A DNA stretch of 51,877 nucleotides, from NCBI GenBank assembly GCA_019245115.1, contig JAFARZ010000211.1, positions 100,688-152,564 of the forward strand, written 5' to 3'. This DNA is from Streptosporangiaceae bacterium. Lineage in GTDB: Bacteria; Actinomycetota; Actinomycetes; Streptosporangiales; Streptosporangiaceae. Below are positions 6,876-15,848 of this stretch, piece by piece. The first letter of the stretch is position 1, and each line of letters begins with the position of its first letter. The notes under the pieces are model-generated. The model had not been told where the DNA came from, made no database searches, and saw only the letters and a list, made by a program, of their open reading frames with translations. The translations under genes were made by a program, and so were the position numbers.

Positions 6876-8487
6876 GGGAATCGTGAGTGAGACGACACTG
6901 TCATCATCGCCGGCGGCACTTACGTTTCCCTATGGAAATGCTACGGCCGCTGACTGCGTGAGAAATCTGGCCAGCCACTATCAGATGACTATGGTTTCAC
7001 TTCCGGTCGGCTGCGCAGCGGTTCCCGCTAGCCGCGGATTGTGCGAAACTCTGTCCGTGATGAAGATTCCTGCCGTGAATGCGGCTTCTGATGATCTCGC
7101 CGGCCACGAGAATGAGTCCCCGGTATTCGTGCTGACCGCGAGCAGGTCCGGCTCCACTCTGATCAGGTTCCTGCTTGACAGCCACCCTGAACTAGCCTGC
7201 CCGCCAGAGACCGGCATCGGGAGCGCCTGCTCGACGCTGGCCCACTGCTGGGATGTCCTGGAACACTCCGGCTCGGGGAGCACGCAGAAGATAACAGATC
7301 CAGTCACTTTGTCGTCCGGTGCCGCCGCGGCGATTCGCGAGGCACTCAACCGGCTTCATGATCCATATCTGGAACGGTGCGGAAAGCGGCGGTGGTGTGA
7401 CAAGTCCCTGGATTCCAATCAGGTCGCCGACATCCTTGCCCAGGTGTATCCAGAGGCCAGGTTCATCTGCCTTTTCCGTCACTGCATGGACGTGGTCGCC
7501 TCCGGGGTGGAGGCGTGCCCTTGGGGACTGCACCGGTACGGTTTCGATCCCTTCGTCGCCCAGTACCCTGGGAACAGTGTGGCTGCGATCGCAAGCTACT
7601 GGCTCTCCTGCGCGCAGTCGATCCTGGCCTTCCAGGAAAAGCATCCCGAGCGGTGCCTCAGAGTGCGGTACGAGGATCTCGTGACCGCTCCAGAAGAGAC
7701 CGCGGCGGCGATATTCTCATTTCTTGGCGCGATGCAGGTGCCTGGCATCACCGAAGCATGCTTCCGCACCCCTCACGAAGGTGACGGCCCTGGCGACGAG
7801 AAGATCTGGTTCACCAGCGGGATAACGGCCAACTCGATCGGAAGAGGGCTCAGCGTCCCGGCAGGCGCGCTGCTGCCGCAACTGCGGGAGTCCATCAATG
7901 AAATACTCGCCAAGCTGGATTACCGGCCTATAGACGAGGGGTGGAATGACGCACCCGGCCGGATGGATCCCCGCCTTCACCCGCTTATCCCGGCAACGGG
8001 TAACGGGCACGCCACGGCATCGGCAGAACACATGGCGCAGCCCAGCGAGGAACCTGCTTCCAGGGGCGGCCAGGATGCCGGCCGTCACCGCCAGGACGTC
8101 GCGGCAGCGGCGCGCGCTCTCGCCGCGCGGATCACAGACCGCGATGGCGTCTCGCTGCACGAGGTCACCACGCGCTGGCCAGTACTCTCGGGCGCAGCTG
8201 TCACGCTCGTCGTGCAGTCGGACGACGATCACCACGAGGAACTGGAGGTGAGCTTCGGGTCAGCAGGTACCAACGGATCGGGTGAACCGGTCGCTACGGT
8301 TATCGCGGCCCCGGCGACGTGGCGTTCGCTGCTGGACGGCAGGGCAAACATGATCACGGAGATGACAGCGGGCCGGCTCCGCTGCGTCAATTCGAGGGAT
8401 GCTTACCGCCTCCGTAGTGACGAGTTGCACGCCGTCGCCGCGCTTCTCGGCCTGGCTCAGATCCCGGTAGCCCGAACCCAGGCGTAA
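6874..8487 (+). CDS. Sulfotransferase with C-terminal SCP2-like domain
   Basis: A sulfuryl-transfer enzyme expected to use PAPS. Counted from the TTG at 6874, the 5'-phosphosulfate loop is at about residues 86-100 (VFVLTASRSGSTLIRFLL) and the 3'-phosphate site at about 197-205 (FRHCMDVVAS), with VRYEDLVTAPEE later; together these span a sulfotransferase fold of about 300 residues. After a polar linker, residues about 410-530 resemble an SCP2 sterol-carrier-type domain (ATWRSLLDGRANM then LRCVNSRDAYRL). The start is uncertain: no good ribosome binding site precedes the TTG, the GTG at 6883 or the ATG at 7060. The gene is divergent from the peptide operon and could modify its peptide, or a lipid substrate held by the SCP2-like domain. 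Confidence 0.8.
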   Translation: MGIVSETTLSSSPAALTFPYGNATAADCVRNLASHYQMTMVSLPVGCAAVPASRGLCETLSVMKIPAVNAASDDLAGHENESPVFVLTASRSGSTLIRFLLDSHPELACPPETGIGSACSTLAHCWDVLEHSGSGSTQKITDPVTLSSGAAAAIREALNRLHDPYLERCGKRRWCDKSLDSNQVADILAQVYPEARFICLFRHCMDVVASGVEACPWGLHRYGFDPFVAQYPGNSVAAIASYWLSCAQSILAFQEKHPERCLRVRYEDLVTAPEETAAAIFSFLGAMQVPGITEACFRTPHEGDGPGDEKIWFTSGITANSIGRGLSVPAGALLPQLRESINEILAKLDYRPIDEGWNDAPGRMDPRLHPLIPATGNGHATASAEHMAQPSEEPASRGGQDAGRHRQDVAAAARALAARITDRDGVSLHEVTTRWPVLSGAAVTLVVQSDDDHHEELEVSFGSAGTNGSGEPVATVIAAPATWRSLLDGRANMITEMTAGRLRCVNSRDAYRLRSDELHAVAALLGLAQIPVARTQA

Positions 8488-8701
8488 GAGCATGAGTGCG
8501 GGTTGCTGAGCCGAGGCTTCGTCGCGATGGGCGAGTGGATGCGCGCACTACGTAACGTTCATTGATACCGAGGAACCCGCGCTCGTCACCGGCCTTCGGC
8601 GCCGAGCTGCCGGAGGAAGCTTGGTCTTCACCTGACACTTCCAGTTCGCCGGCGCGAACCAGGCGGGAGACCAACTCGGAACGACTGAACTTCTGGGTCA
8701 C
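8387..8701 (-). CDS. Possible small gene antisense to the sulfotransferase 3' end
   Basis: GTG at 8701 with a G-rich stretch upstream opens a 104-residue frame. The first 60 residues have ordinary actinomycete codon use (MTQKFSRSELVSRLVRAGEL, later GFLGINERYVV). The rest is Arg/Gly-rich and its last 101 bases are antisense to the sulfotransferase gene, so the true product may be shorter or absent. No family recognised. The remaining 8702-8867 holds only the leader of the radical SAM gene, with a TAGGAT box at about 8834 that could be a -10 element. Confidence 0.3.
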   Translation of the reverse strand: MTQKFSRSELVSRLVRAGELEVSGEDQASSGSSAPKAGDERGFLGINERYVVRASTRPSRRSLGSATRTHALTPGFGLPGSEPGREARRRRATRHYGGGKHPSN

Positions 8702-8867
8702 GGTAGCTACCCCCGCTCGGTTCGGCCGAAGACTGTGCGCTGATGCCCTCGAACGTACCTCCCCGGGGCCCGGCCTCTTGACGGGCGGCGGTTTGATGTC
8801 TCATCGGCATGGGATCCGGCCTGGCTGGTCGTTAGGATGATTTGGAGGGGGTGGATCGCGAGACGCG

Positions 8868-9881
8868 ATGGAATGGGTTACTGCCGCTCTTTATGAGCCT
8901 GCCGGAGACCGGCTGGCGTGCACGCTGTGTCCCGTCCGGTGCAAGCTGGCGGACGGCCAGGTCGGCGCCTGCCATGTCCGGCGACGAACCGGAGATCGCC
9001 TGGAGACCCGGACGTTCGCCACGACTGTCCGGCACTACGACGCGGTCGAACGGAAGCCGCTGTATCACTTCCGGCCTGGCAGCACCGTGCTCACTCTGGC
9101 CGCGCCGGGATGCACGTTCCGCTGCACCTATTGCGTCAACCACCGGATCTCCCAGTACGGCCGGGACGACGACGTGCCATGGCAGGCGGAGCCGGTCGAT
9201 CCAGCCGAGGTGGTCGAACTCGCCGCCAGCCGCGGCGCGAGCGTGGCTTTGTCATATTCCGAGCCTTCGCTGGCTATCGAGCTGACACTGGCCTTGGCCG
9301 CGCTCGGTGCCGGCCGCGGCGTCGGCATCATCTGGAAGAGCAACGGTTTCCTCACCGAGGAAGCGCTCGCGCTCGCCGCACCGGCCCTTGCCGCGGTCAA
9401 CATCGACATCAAGGCCGCGGACGAAGAGCGGCACCATCAGCTCACCGGCGCGCCGCTGGCTCCGGTGCTCGCGTCACTCCGTGCGCTGCACGCGCGGGGG
9501 GTGTGGGTCGAGGTTGCCACGCCGCTCATCCCCGGGGTGAGCGCTAGCCCACCGGATCTGGCGCGGATCGCGGCCATCATCGCGTCAGTTGACCCGGGCA
9601 TCCCGTGGCACCTACTGCGGTACACCCCCGCCTACCGGCGATCCGATGACCTCCCAACCCTGCCAGACGCGCTCGCGGACGGGGTGCGCATCGGCCGGGA
9701 GGCGGGACTGCGTTACGTCTATGTCGAGCGAGCGCTGGGTCCGCGGGGGCGAGAAACCCGCTGCCCGGCTTGCGGAGTGACCGTTGTCAGCCGAGACTTG
9801 TGGGCACTACGCGAACTGCGGCTGAAGGACGGCGCGTGCTCGCGGTGCGGGACAGCGGTGGAAGGGCGATGGGACAGATGA
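8868..9881 (+). CDS. Radical SAM enzyme, AmmeMemoRadiSam / PflA-like type
   Basis: A 337-residue radical SAM protein. The canonical cluster motif CxxxCxxC is at Cys82, Cys86 and Cys89 (CTFRCTYC). An N-terminal cysteine set (C18, C21, C25, C35 in ACTLCPVRCKLADG...GAC) and a C-terminal zinc ribbon (CPACG...CSRCG) match the AmmeMemoRadiSam-type enzymes related to pyruvate formate-lyase activases. It should cleave S-adenosylmethionine to make a radical; the target is unknown. The usual AMMECR1 and Memo partners are not in this window. Instead a 69-residue protein is coupled to its stop codon. The ATG at 8868 is used because it leads directly into the cysteine motif; a GGAGGGGG lies about 17 bases upstream, further than ideal. 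Confidence 0.9.
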   Translation: MEWVTAALYEPAGDRLACTLCPVRCKLADGQVGACHVRRRTGDRLETRTFATTVRHYDAVERKPLYHFRPGSTVLTLAAPGCTFRCTYCVNHRISQYGRDDDVPWQAEPVDPAEVVELAASRGASVALSYSEPSLAIELTLALAALGAGRGVGIIWKSNGFLTEEALALAAPALAAVNIDIKAADEERHHQLTGAPLAPVLASLRALHARGVWVEVATPLIPGVSASPPDLARIAAIIASVDPGIPWHLLRYTPAYRRSDDLPTLPDALADGVRIGREAGLRYVYVERALGPRGRETRCPACGVTVVSRDLWALRELRLKDGACSRCGTAVEGRWDR

Positions 9882-10087
9882 CCGTCTATCGGTTCGTGGA
9901 GCACCTGCCCGATCTGATCGAGCCGGAGGAGTACGCGGAGCAGCCAGCCGGCGGGCTGGTCCGGTTCAGCATCACCGTTGGCGAGGACGGCGTTGTCGTG
10001 CTCGGTGACGCGATCCGGCCAGAAGTGCTGGAGCGCATCCTGGAGACGCTAGGGCCTGAGGAAATCGAGCAGATGCTCTGCGGCTAG
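9878..10087 (+). CDS. 69-residue protein coupled to the radical SAM enzyme
   Basis: The ATG at 9878 overlaps the radical SAM stop (ATGA); an alternative in-frame ATG at 9869 would add three residues. The product is acidic, with a beta-hairpin-like centre (RFSITVGEDGVVVLGD) and a helical C-terminus ending in EQMLCG. I do not recognise a family. Tight coupling suggests it is a partner or substrate of the radical SAM enzyme. It converges on the 1049-residue beta-propeller gene, whose stop is 22 bases away, and is probably not part of that system. Confidence 0.6.
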   Translation: MTVYRFVEHLPDLIEPEEYAEQPAGGLVRFSITVGEDGVVVLGDAIRPEVLERILETLGPEEIEQMLCG

Positions 10088-10108
10088 CGGTTTGCCCGGG
10101 CCCCGAAG

Positions 10109-13100
10109 TTAGCTGATCAGCCGGGAGACGGCGCCGATCAGCTCGGTCGCGGTGGGTTCTGGCGGTACGACCACGCAAAGCGGATCGTCGTCGGCGACCG
10201 GTCCGCCCGGATAGTGGACGCGCACCGTGATGGATCCCGGGTAGGCGAGCGGCGGCTGGTACGGATGCGTAAGCAAGATGACCCGGGTGTCGCCCCCGTG
10301 TACGGTCCCCAGCTGCGGGACCAGACCCCTGGCGAGCCGGGAGCCGGCGTCGGCATCGGGCGGCATGTCGGTTCCCGCGGTCCAGATCCGGATCAGGTCT
10401 TCGGGCCGGGTCAGCATCGCCTCGGTGGCAGGCGCCCCCAGCGTCACGAGCGCGCAGCGGTATCCCTGGTGGATCACGGTCACCGCGATCAGGTGCGCGA
10501 TCAGCCGCAGCGTGACACCGACCCGGCCGTGCGCGGCGGCGGTGTCATCCAGGACCAGCACGGCGGCGCGCGGCGCGGGTGGAGGGGACCCGCTGCGGGT
10601 ACGGTACAGCAGCTCGTCTCGGGCGTGCCGGATCGCGAATACCAGCGGCGGCAGGGCGAGCTGGCTGAGCAGCAGAGCTCCGATGTTCCCGTGGCGCGCC
10701 ACGCCAGCCCGTCCCTGGCCGCCCGCGCCGCCTTCGGAGCCTCCCTCTCCGGCGAGCGGAACCCGCATACCCAGCATCCGGCGCTGCGAGGCGGTCAGCG
10801 GCGTCAGTTCGTCACGCAGATGGCGCAGCCTGGCTGGCAACGAAGGCTCGGCCGCCACAGCATCTGGACCAAGCAGGTCGAGCAGCGTCATCAGCCGGTC
10901 CGTGACGCCGTTCAGCACGCCGGTCAGTTCGACCACCGGGATCGGGGCGTGGCTGACCGGGCAAGCCGGGCCGACCAGGACCTGCCGGAGCGCCATCGCC
11001 AGATGGTCGCGTGTCGCGTCGGCTGGCGCCAGGTACACAGGGTCGCGGCGCAGATCGGCGGCCAGTAGCGTCGCCAGGCCGACCCGGGCATCGAGTGGCC
11101 AGCCCAGCGCGCGCAGCGCGGCGACGCCACGGTGTGCGGCCAGCACCATCAGCTCCTCTGGCGGATCGCCGCCGACCAGGGCGAGCAGCCCGGCGAGGGA
11201 CTCGAGGGGGACCGCCGCGCCCGCGTCGGCGGCCGCACACGCCAGCCTGACGAGAACTTCGCGATCGAAGGCGAGCTCCGCGATATCACCTGCGTCAGGG
11301 AGCGCGGTGCCGACCACGTCCCACAGCACCTCGGTGCCGTCGGCATACGCCGCCGCGATCGTGTCGCCGTCGGGTGACCAGGACAGCGCGGTTACCCGGG
11401 CCATGTCCGGGCGGCTCAGCGCGGTCAGCCGCTGACCGGTCAGCACGTCCCAGAGCTCGACCTGATCGCGCACTGCCGCGCTCGCGCCGCCTGGAGCACT
11501 GGTCGCGATCGCGAGCACGCGGCTGTCCGGGGACCAGGTCAGCGGTGGCTCGTCCGGCCGGGACGCCACGGGCAGCTCTTTGATCACCTGCCAGTTCGCG
11601 GTGTTCCACACCAGGACACGAGCCCGGCGGTCGCCGCGAGCCACGGCGGCGAGCCGTCGGCCGTCCGCTGACCAGGCCAGCGGGCCGGTGAGGCGGTCAG
11701 AGCTGCCAGCCGGCAGCGGAGCCGGGTCCCGGCGTCCCGTGCGGGTGTCCCACAGCACCACATGGCCTCGGCCGGCCACGGCGAGCAGGGGCCCGGCCGG
11801 AGACCAGCTCAGTCCGTTCACGCCGTCCGGCATCGGGAGGCGCTGGACGGGCTGATCCCCAGTACGCGGCCGCAGGATCAGCACCCGCCGCGGCGCGGGG
11901 CGCTGGCGACCAGCCGGATCGGCGGGTGGCTCGATGACCGCGAGAGCTGGTTCGGCCGTGCCTGGCGGCGACCAGGCGAGCGGGCCCGTGCCTGCCAGCG
12001 TGGCGACCAGGTTGCCCTCGCTGTTCAGGACTATGACACCGTCCTGGCTGGTGGCGGCGATGAGTCCGTCATGGCTGATCGCGATGTGCGAGACCCTAGG
12101 GATTGCCAGCTGCCAGACGTGCTGGACGCTGGGCGGGCGGATGCGGGCAAGCATGCCATCCGCTGTCGCCAGGCACGCGCTGCGTCCGTCCGGCCACCAG
12201 GCGAACGCGGCGACCGGGTGGGTCGCGGGCAGCACCGCGGGACGCAGCGGTCCGGTGACGTAGCCGCTCGTCGCGGGTCTGCGACGGCCGACCGTCCGGC
12301 CGTGGCGGGCGGCCCAGCGCCGGCCGGCCTCCCCGGTCCGGCCATGGCCAGGGAGGGTATCCGGGAGTTCTACCAGGCCGACCGTTACCCGACTGGTGCG
12401 GATGGCCAGCAGGCCGGTGCTGCTGATGGCGAGAGTGCTCGGATACGCGATGTCGGCGGGTATCGTGTCGAGCGGTCGCAGGGTGCGGCTGACGGCCACC
12501 ACACTGTCGTCGCGGACTCCGATGAGCAGCCGCCGACCGTCCCGGCAGAACTGTACGGAGACCGGCGGCCCGGTAATGGCTGGCCAGTAGGCGGTGGTTA
12601 CCAGGTCACTAAGCGCACCGACCCGGATCTGGTGCACGCCTGACTGGCCCGCCGCGGCGAGCAGCCCGCCGTCGGGAGACCAGGCCAGCCGGTCGACGCG
12701 GGCCTCGGGCAGGTGCACCGAGGCGAGCATCGCCTGATCCGCCACATCCCAGAACTCCAGCGTGTCGGCGCGCGCAACGCACAACTCGGAGCCGTCAGGC
12801 CGCCAGCACAACGCCGTCGCCGGGTCGGTCCCGCGGAGCACCAGCGGGGCTCGCGTCAGATCGTCGAGCGCGAGCACCGGACCCGTCATCGTGCCGGCCA
12901 CCACGAACCGGCCGTCGGGGGAGGCCGTGATGGCGGACATGGCGCCATACCCCGTGAGCCAGTCGGGCGAGGCCACTTCACCACCCGACTCGAACCCATA
13001 TCCCAAAATCATGCCGTTGCCAAGGACATAAAGCCGCTCCGACCCGAATCCCCACACCACGTCGGCGGGACGGGCAGGGTCGAGTTCGCACGGCACCGAC

Positions 13101-13258
13101 CAGACCGGACGGTCCGGGTACTCCAGGAACGTGAGCCGTCCGCCCGCCACCAAGGCGAGCGCGGAGCCGTCCGGGGAGAATGCGACGCACCGGCAGTCGG
13201 AGGCGGCGATCGCGACGATAGTGGCATCACCGAGCGAGTCCGCCGGTCCTTCGGTCAT
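10109..13258 (-). CDS. Double beta-propeller protein with C-terminal vWA-like domain
   Basis: A 1049-residue protein. Residues about 1-640 contain many WD40/propeller strands with the SPDG turn (AFSPDG, TASPDG, AWSPDG, SWSPDG), enough for about two seven-blade propellers. A helical region follows, then residues about 860-1049 form a von Willebrand A-like domain (AAVLVLDDTAAAH) in which the metal site is degenerate. Families of this layout are predicted parts of MoxR-vWA-beta-propeller and FtsH-type ternary systems, where they would act as scaffold or sensor. It is the last gene of the left arm, its start overlapping the stop of the 622-residue gene by 4 bases. Confidence 0.75.
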   Translation of the reverse strand: MTEGPADSLGDATIVAIAASDCRCVAFSPDGSALALVAGGRLTFLEYPDRPVWSVPCELDPARPADVVWGFGSERLYVLGNGMILGYGFESGGEVASPDWLTGYGAMSAITASPDGRFVVAGTMTGPVLALDDLTRAPLVLRGTDPATALCWRPDGSELCVARADTLEFWDVADQAMLASVHLPEARVDRLAWSPDGGLLAAAGQSGVHQIRVGALSDLVTTAYWPAITGPPVSVQFCRDGRRLLIGVRDDSVVAVSRTLRPLDTIPADIAYPSTLAISSTGLLAIRTSRVTVGLVELPDTLPGHGRTGEAGRRWAARHGRTVGRRRPATSGYVTGPLRPAVLPATHPVAAFAWWPDGRSACLATADGMLARIRPPSVQHVWQLAIPRVSHIAISHDGLIAATSQDGVIVLNSEGNLVATLAGTGPLAWSPPGTAEPALAVIEPPADPAGRQRPAPRRVLILRPRTGDQPVQRLPMPDGVNGLSWSPAGPLLAVAGRGHVVLWDTRTGRRDPAPLPAGSSDRLTGPLAWSADGRRLAAVARGDRRARVLVWNTANWQVIKELPVASRPDEPPLTWSPDSRVLAIATSAPGGASAAVRDQVELWDVLTGQRLTALSRPDMARVTALSWSPDGDTIAAAYADGTEVLWDVVGTALPDAGDIAELAFDREVLVRLACAAADAGAAVPLESLAGLLALVGGDPPEELMVLAAHRGVAALRALGWPLDARVGLATLLAADLRRDPVYLAPADATRDHLAMALRQVLVGPACPVSHAPIPVVELTGVLNGVTDRLMTLLDLLGPDAVAAEPSLPARLRHLRDELTPLTASQRRMLGMRVPLAGEGGSEGGAGGQGRAGVARHGNIGALLLSQLALPPLVFAIRHARDELLYRTRSGSPPPAPRAAVLVLDDTAAAHGRVGVTLRLIAHLIAVTVIHQGYRCALVTLGAPATEAMLTRPEDLIRIWTAGTDMPPDADAGSRLARGLVPQLGTVHGGDTRVILLTHPYQPPLAYPGSITVRVHYPGGPVADDDPLCVVVPPEPTATELIGAVSRLIS

Positions 13259-15123
13259 CTGCGCCTCGCTGCCGCCTCGCGGGCAGCACGCTGATAGAGC
13301 ACCGCCGCGCGGTACAACTCACCGGCCTCTTCCAGGCGTCGTGCCGCCCCGGCCAGCTCGCCTCGCTGTTCGAGGTGTTCCGCCTCACTGAGCAAGTGCC
13401 CCAGGTTCAATGGCTGGTCACCCTGGCCAGCGCGGCCAGATTCGCCGCCCTGCTCGCGAGGCGTGGTAAAGGGCTGCCCAGGCGGTGCCAGCCCGGCCAG
13501 TAGCTGCCGCCCGCGCGCCGAGATCCCGCTCGCTGGCTCGGGTGCCTCGCCGAGCCACAACCGCCAGGCGGGCACCATCCCGGACAGTGCGAGCCGGTAG
13601 GCGCCATCGTGGCAGAGCACCACGACCGACTGGTTATCCAATTGGAAGAGTTCCTGGCGAGCGGTCAACGGCACCGGTGGATCCAGCTCGTGTCCGGCTT
13701 CCAGATACAGACCTCCCGGTCCGATCCGGCAGACCGGCACGCCGAACGGTACCGCGGTCAGTAGCCCTGCTGGTTCGGTGAGCAGGTGCCGTCCCGGACC
13801 GGGGACGATGAACGCGGTGTCCGCCAGCGGGCTCATGCTCAGGAACCGCCGTAGCCGTGCCAGCTCCAGGTCGTCCAGCAGCACCGCGTCGGCGCGGCCG
13901 TCGGGGCGGGCGGCGGGAACCACTCGTACCGGTGCCAGGCGCGCTAGCGTCGGCTGGTCCGGCACGCCGCCGGACGTGCCGATGCCAGACACGTCGCCGC
14001 TGAGCGGTCCTCCGCCAGACGGGACGACAAAGGCGAGCCGCATCGGCGGCACGACCTCAGCGCCGCGGCTGATGATCCGCCAGAGGCCGAAGTCTCCGCC
14101 ACTAGCGATCCAGGTCTCGCCTACTGGGATCTCGGCGACCAGGTGGCGATCATCGATCGGCAACGTGAAGCGAACGTCGATCAGCAAGCGATCGGACATT
14201 CGGCACACCGCGGTGTGCGGCAGGTCGGTGAGTGCGGCGATCGCCTGCCGCGGCAGCAGGCCGTCTCGTGACGTGATCCGGATCAGCACCGCCTGATAGC
14301 CGCCAGGCTCGGCTGGAAGGTCATACGGACTGAGCGGTTCGATGAAGAGCTGCCTGACGGTTACGTGCGCCCGGGCGCGCTGCCAGCGCCGGACGATTGG
14401 TCCGGCCAGCTGGCCGGTCGTCACCACGGTGATATCCGTGAGCGGGCCCGGGCGCCCGGCGGGCATCAACAACGAGGCCAGCCATATCAGGGGGACCGGT
14501 TCCAGCGCGGCCGCGGGATCCGGCACCTGGCCGGATCCGGCAGGCGCGGCGGGGGCGCCCGGCAACACGTCGCGGGACCATATGATCGTGCCGCCCAGGG
14601 CCACCGCGAGTTCGGCCGCGACACCGCCGGGCGCATGTTCGTCCAGGCCATACCAGATGGAGCGGTCCACGCCGCTGATGTGACACGGGTAAAACGACGG
14701 CTGGCGGTTGCCCCCGTCGGCCGCGACGCCGGTCCGGTCGGCGTCGGCGCTGGTGCCGGCGATGGCGTCGGCGAACGCGAGGGCCGACAGTATCGAGTCC
14801 GCGGTGAAACGCACGAGCAGTTCGGGGAGTTCCCGCTGCGCGGGCTGATCCGGTTCGTCCGGGTCCGCGGCCGGGCTGGGTGCGGCGACGAGGGGATGGA
14901 TCGGGGTGGCCACGAGCGGGCTCCGATCCCGGCGCGGCGGGGCCGGCGGCGGCGCGGCGGGAGCGGCCGGAGCGGCCGGCGGTGTCCGCGGCGGGGTCGG
15001 CGGCGTCCGCGGAGGCGGCCGAGACGGGGCTTGCTCGGCCGGGTCCGGGTCGGGGGGCAGCGGGGTGATCTCGAACGGCAGCCGTGGCTCTGGTTCGCGA
15101 TCCTTCCGCCGTCGGCGGCGCAT
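13255..15123 (-). CDS. Unknown 622-residue component of the ternary system
   Basis: No known enzyme motif is visible. Residues 1-90 are a Pro/Arg-rich, probably disordered tail; 95-560 are a folded alpha/beta region containing repeated hydrophobic strands (VRFTADSILSAL, VVTTGQLAG, CRMSDRLLIDV); the last 60 residues are a TPR-like helical piece (ARRLEEAGELYRAAVLYQRA) resembling the repeats of the neighbouring 15848 gene. Position between the TPR and propeller genes, with 4-base coupling to the latter, makes it a system component. The ATG at 15123 is chosen because a TAG lies upstream in frame. Confidence 0.65.
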   Translation of the reverse strand: MRRRRRKDREPEPRLPFEITPLPPDPDPAEQAPSRPPPRTPPTPPRTPPAAPAAPAAPPPAPPRRDRSPLVATPIHPLVAAPSPAADPDEPDQPAQRELPELLVRFTADSILSALAFADAIAGTSADADRTGVAADGGNRQPSFYPCHISGVDRSIWYGLDEHAPGGVAAELAVALGGTIIWSRDVLPGAPAAPAGSGQVPDPAAALEPVPLIWLASLLMPAGRPGPLTDITVVTTGQLAGPIVRRWQRARAHVTVRQLFIEPLSPYDLPAEPGGYQAVLIRITSRDGLLPRQAIAALTDLPHTAVCRMSDRLLIDVRFTLPIDDRHLVAEIPVGETWIASGGDFGLWRIISRGAEVVPPMRLAFVVPSGGGPLSGDVSGIGTSGGVPDQPTLARLAPVRVVPAARPDGRADAVLLDDLELARLRRFLSMSPLADTAFIVPGPGRHLLTEPAGLLTAVPFGVPVCRIGPGGLYLEAGHELDPPVPLTARQELFQLDNQSVVVLCHDGAYRLALSGMVPAWRLWLGEAPEPASGISARGRQLLAGLAPPGQPFTTPREQGGESGRAGQGDQPLNLGHLLSEAEHLEQRGELAGAARRLEEAGELYRAAVLYQRAAREAAARRR

Positions 15124-15848
15124 AACCCCGAGCCACCCAGGTCGCCGCCCGGACCCGCACCGCCCAGATCGCCGCCTACGCTAGCCGGTATGCCGGTGAT
15201 GCCGCCGAGTACCTCATCGGCCCAGGCGCGCCACCGCGCGGCAGCACCAGGGGTTCCAGCCCGGTGGCTGGCCGCCAGGATGCGCGCCGCCAGATCGTGC
15301 CGGCCCACCGCGTCCGCCGCCGCCACGCAGAAGGACTCGCACAGCGACCGGTCGCCCGGAGACCAGCCTGGCAGAGCTCGCTCGATCGCGAGGAGCACCT
15401 TGGCCAGGGAACCAGAGTCCCCGGTGGCCCGGGCATCGCAGAGCGCGAGTACGGCGCGCAGCCTGAGCTGGTTCGGCTCCGTCCGCGGGCTGGAAACTGG
15501 CGCCGGGAGGTGCTGCATGGCCTCGGCGGCAAGCCAGCGGGCGTGCTCGAACCGCCGTGACCGGAGCGCGAGGATGAAGGCGGCCCGTTCGAGGCTGCCG
15601 CCCTCCTCCCAGGTCGCGGCCGCCTGCTCGGGCTGACCGAGTGCCAGGTAGCAGCGCTCCGCCTCGACCGGCCGACGTCCAGCCCGGTAACAGCGGGCCG
15701 CCGCGGCCAGGTCGCCGACCTCCTCGTACCGCTCCGCGGCCGCGATCGGCAGGCCCGCCGATTCCAGGCAGCCGGCCGAGCGCGCCGCGTATCCGGCCCG
15801 CTCGAAGCACGAGGCGGCCTGCTCGAACAGGACCGCCGGGTTCGTCAC
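14487..15848 (-). CDS. TPR-like repeat protein; open frame overruns the next gene
   Basis: The first about 230 residues are tandem helix pairs with the pattern A..CFE.AG.....A (ASCFERAGYAARSAGCLESA, then RCYRAGRRPVEAERCYLALG), a TPR-like scaffold. After a Gly-rich tail (near 15130-15190) the frame stays open to 14487, but there it overlaps the 622-residue gene by about 640 bases and becomes Arg/Pro/Ser-rich with shadow-like composition, including a TTA codon at the crossing. The real protein probably ends near 15130, implying a sequence error, a frameshift or an unusual fused tail. Its start overlaps the stop of the 89-residue gene by 4 bases. Confidence 0.6.
   Translation of the reverse strand: MTNPAVLFEQAASCFERAGYAARSAGCLESAGLPIAAAERYEEVGDLAAAARCYRAGRRPVEAERCYLALGQPEQAAATWEEGGSLERAAFILALRSRRFEHARWLAAEAMQHLPAPVSSPRTEPNQLRLRAVLALCDARATGDSGSLAKVLLAIERALPGWSPGDRSLCESFCVAAADAVGRHDLAARILAASHRAGTPGAAARWRAWADEVLGGITGIPASVGGDLGGAGPGGDLGGSGLCAADGGRIANQSHGCRSRSPRCPPTRTRPSKPRLGRLRGRRRPRRGHRRPLRPLPPRRRRPRRAGIGARSWPPRSIPSSPHPARPRTRTNRISPRSGNSPNCSCVSPRTRYCRPSRSPTPSPAPAPTPTGPASRPTGATASRRFTRVTSAAWTAPSGMAWTNMRPAVSRPNSRWPWAARSYGPATCCRAPPPRLPDPARCRIPRPRWNRSP

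Noticed and set aside
6650..6886. 78-codon plus-strand frame across the peptide gene
   Set aside because: No ribosome binding site; the minus strand has AAGGAGG at ideal distance, and operon logic favours the minus-strand peptide.
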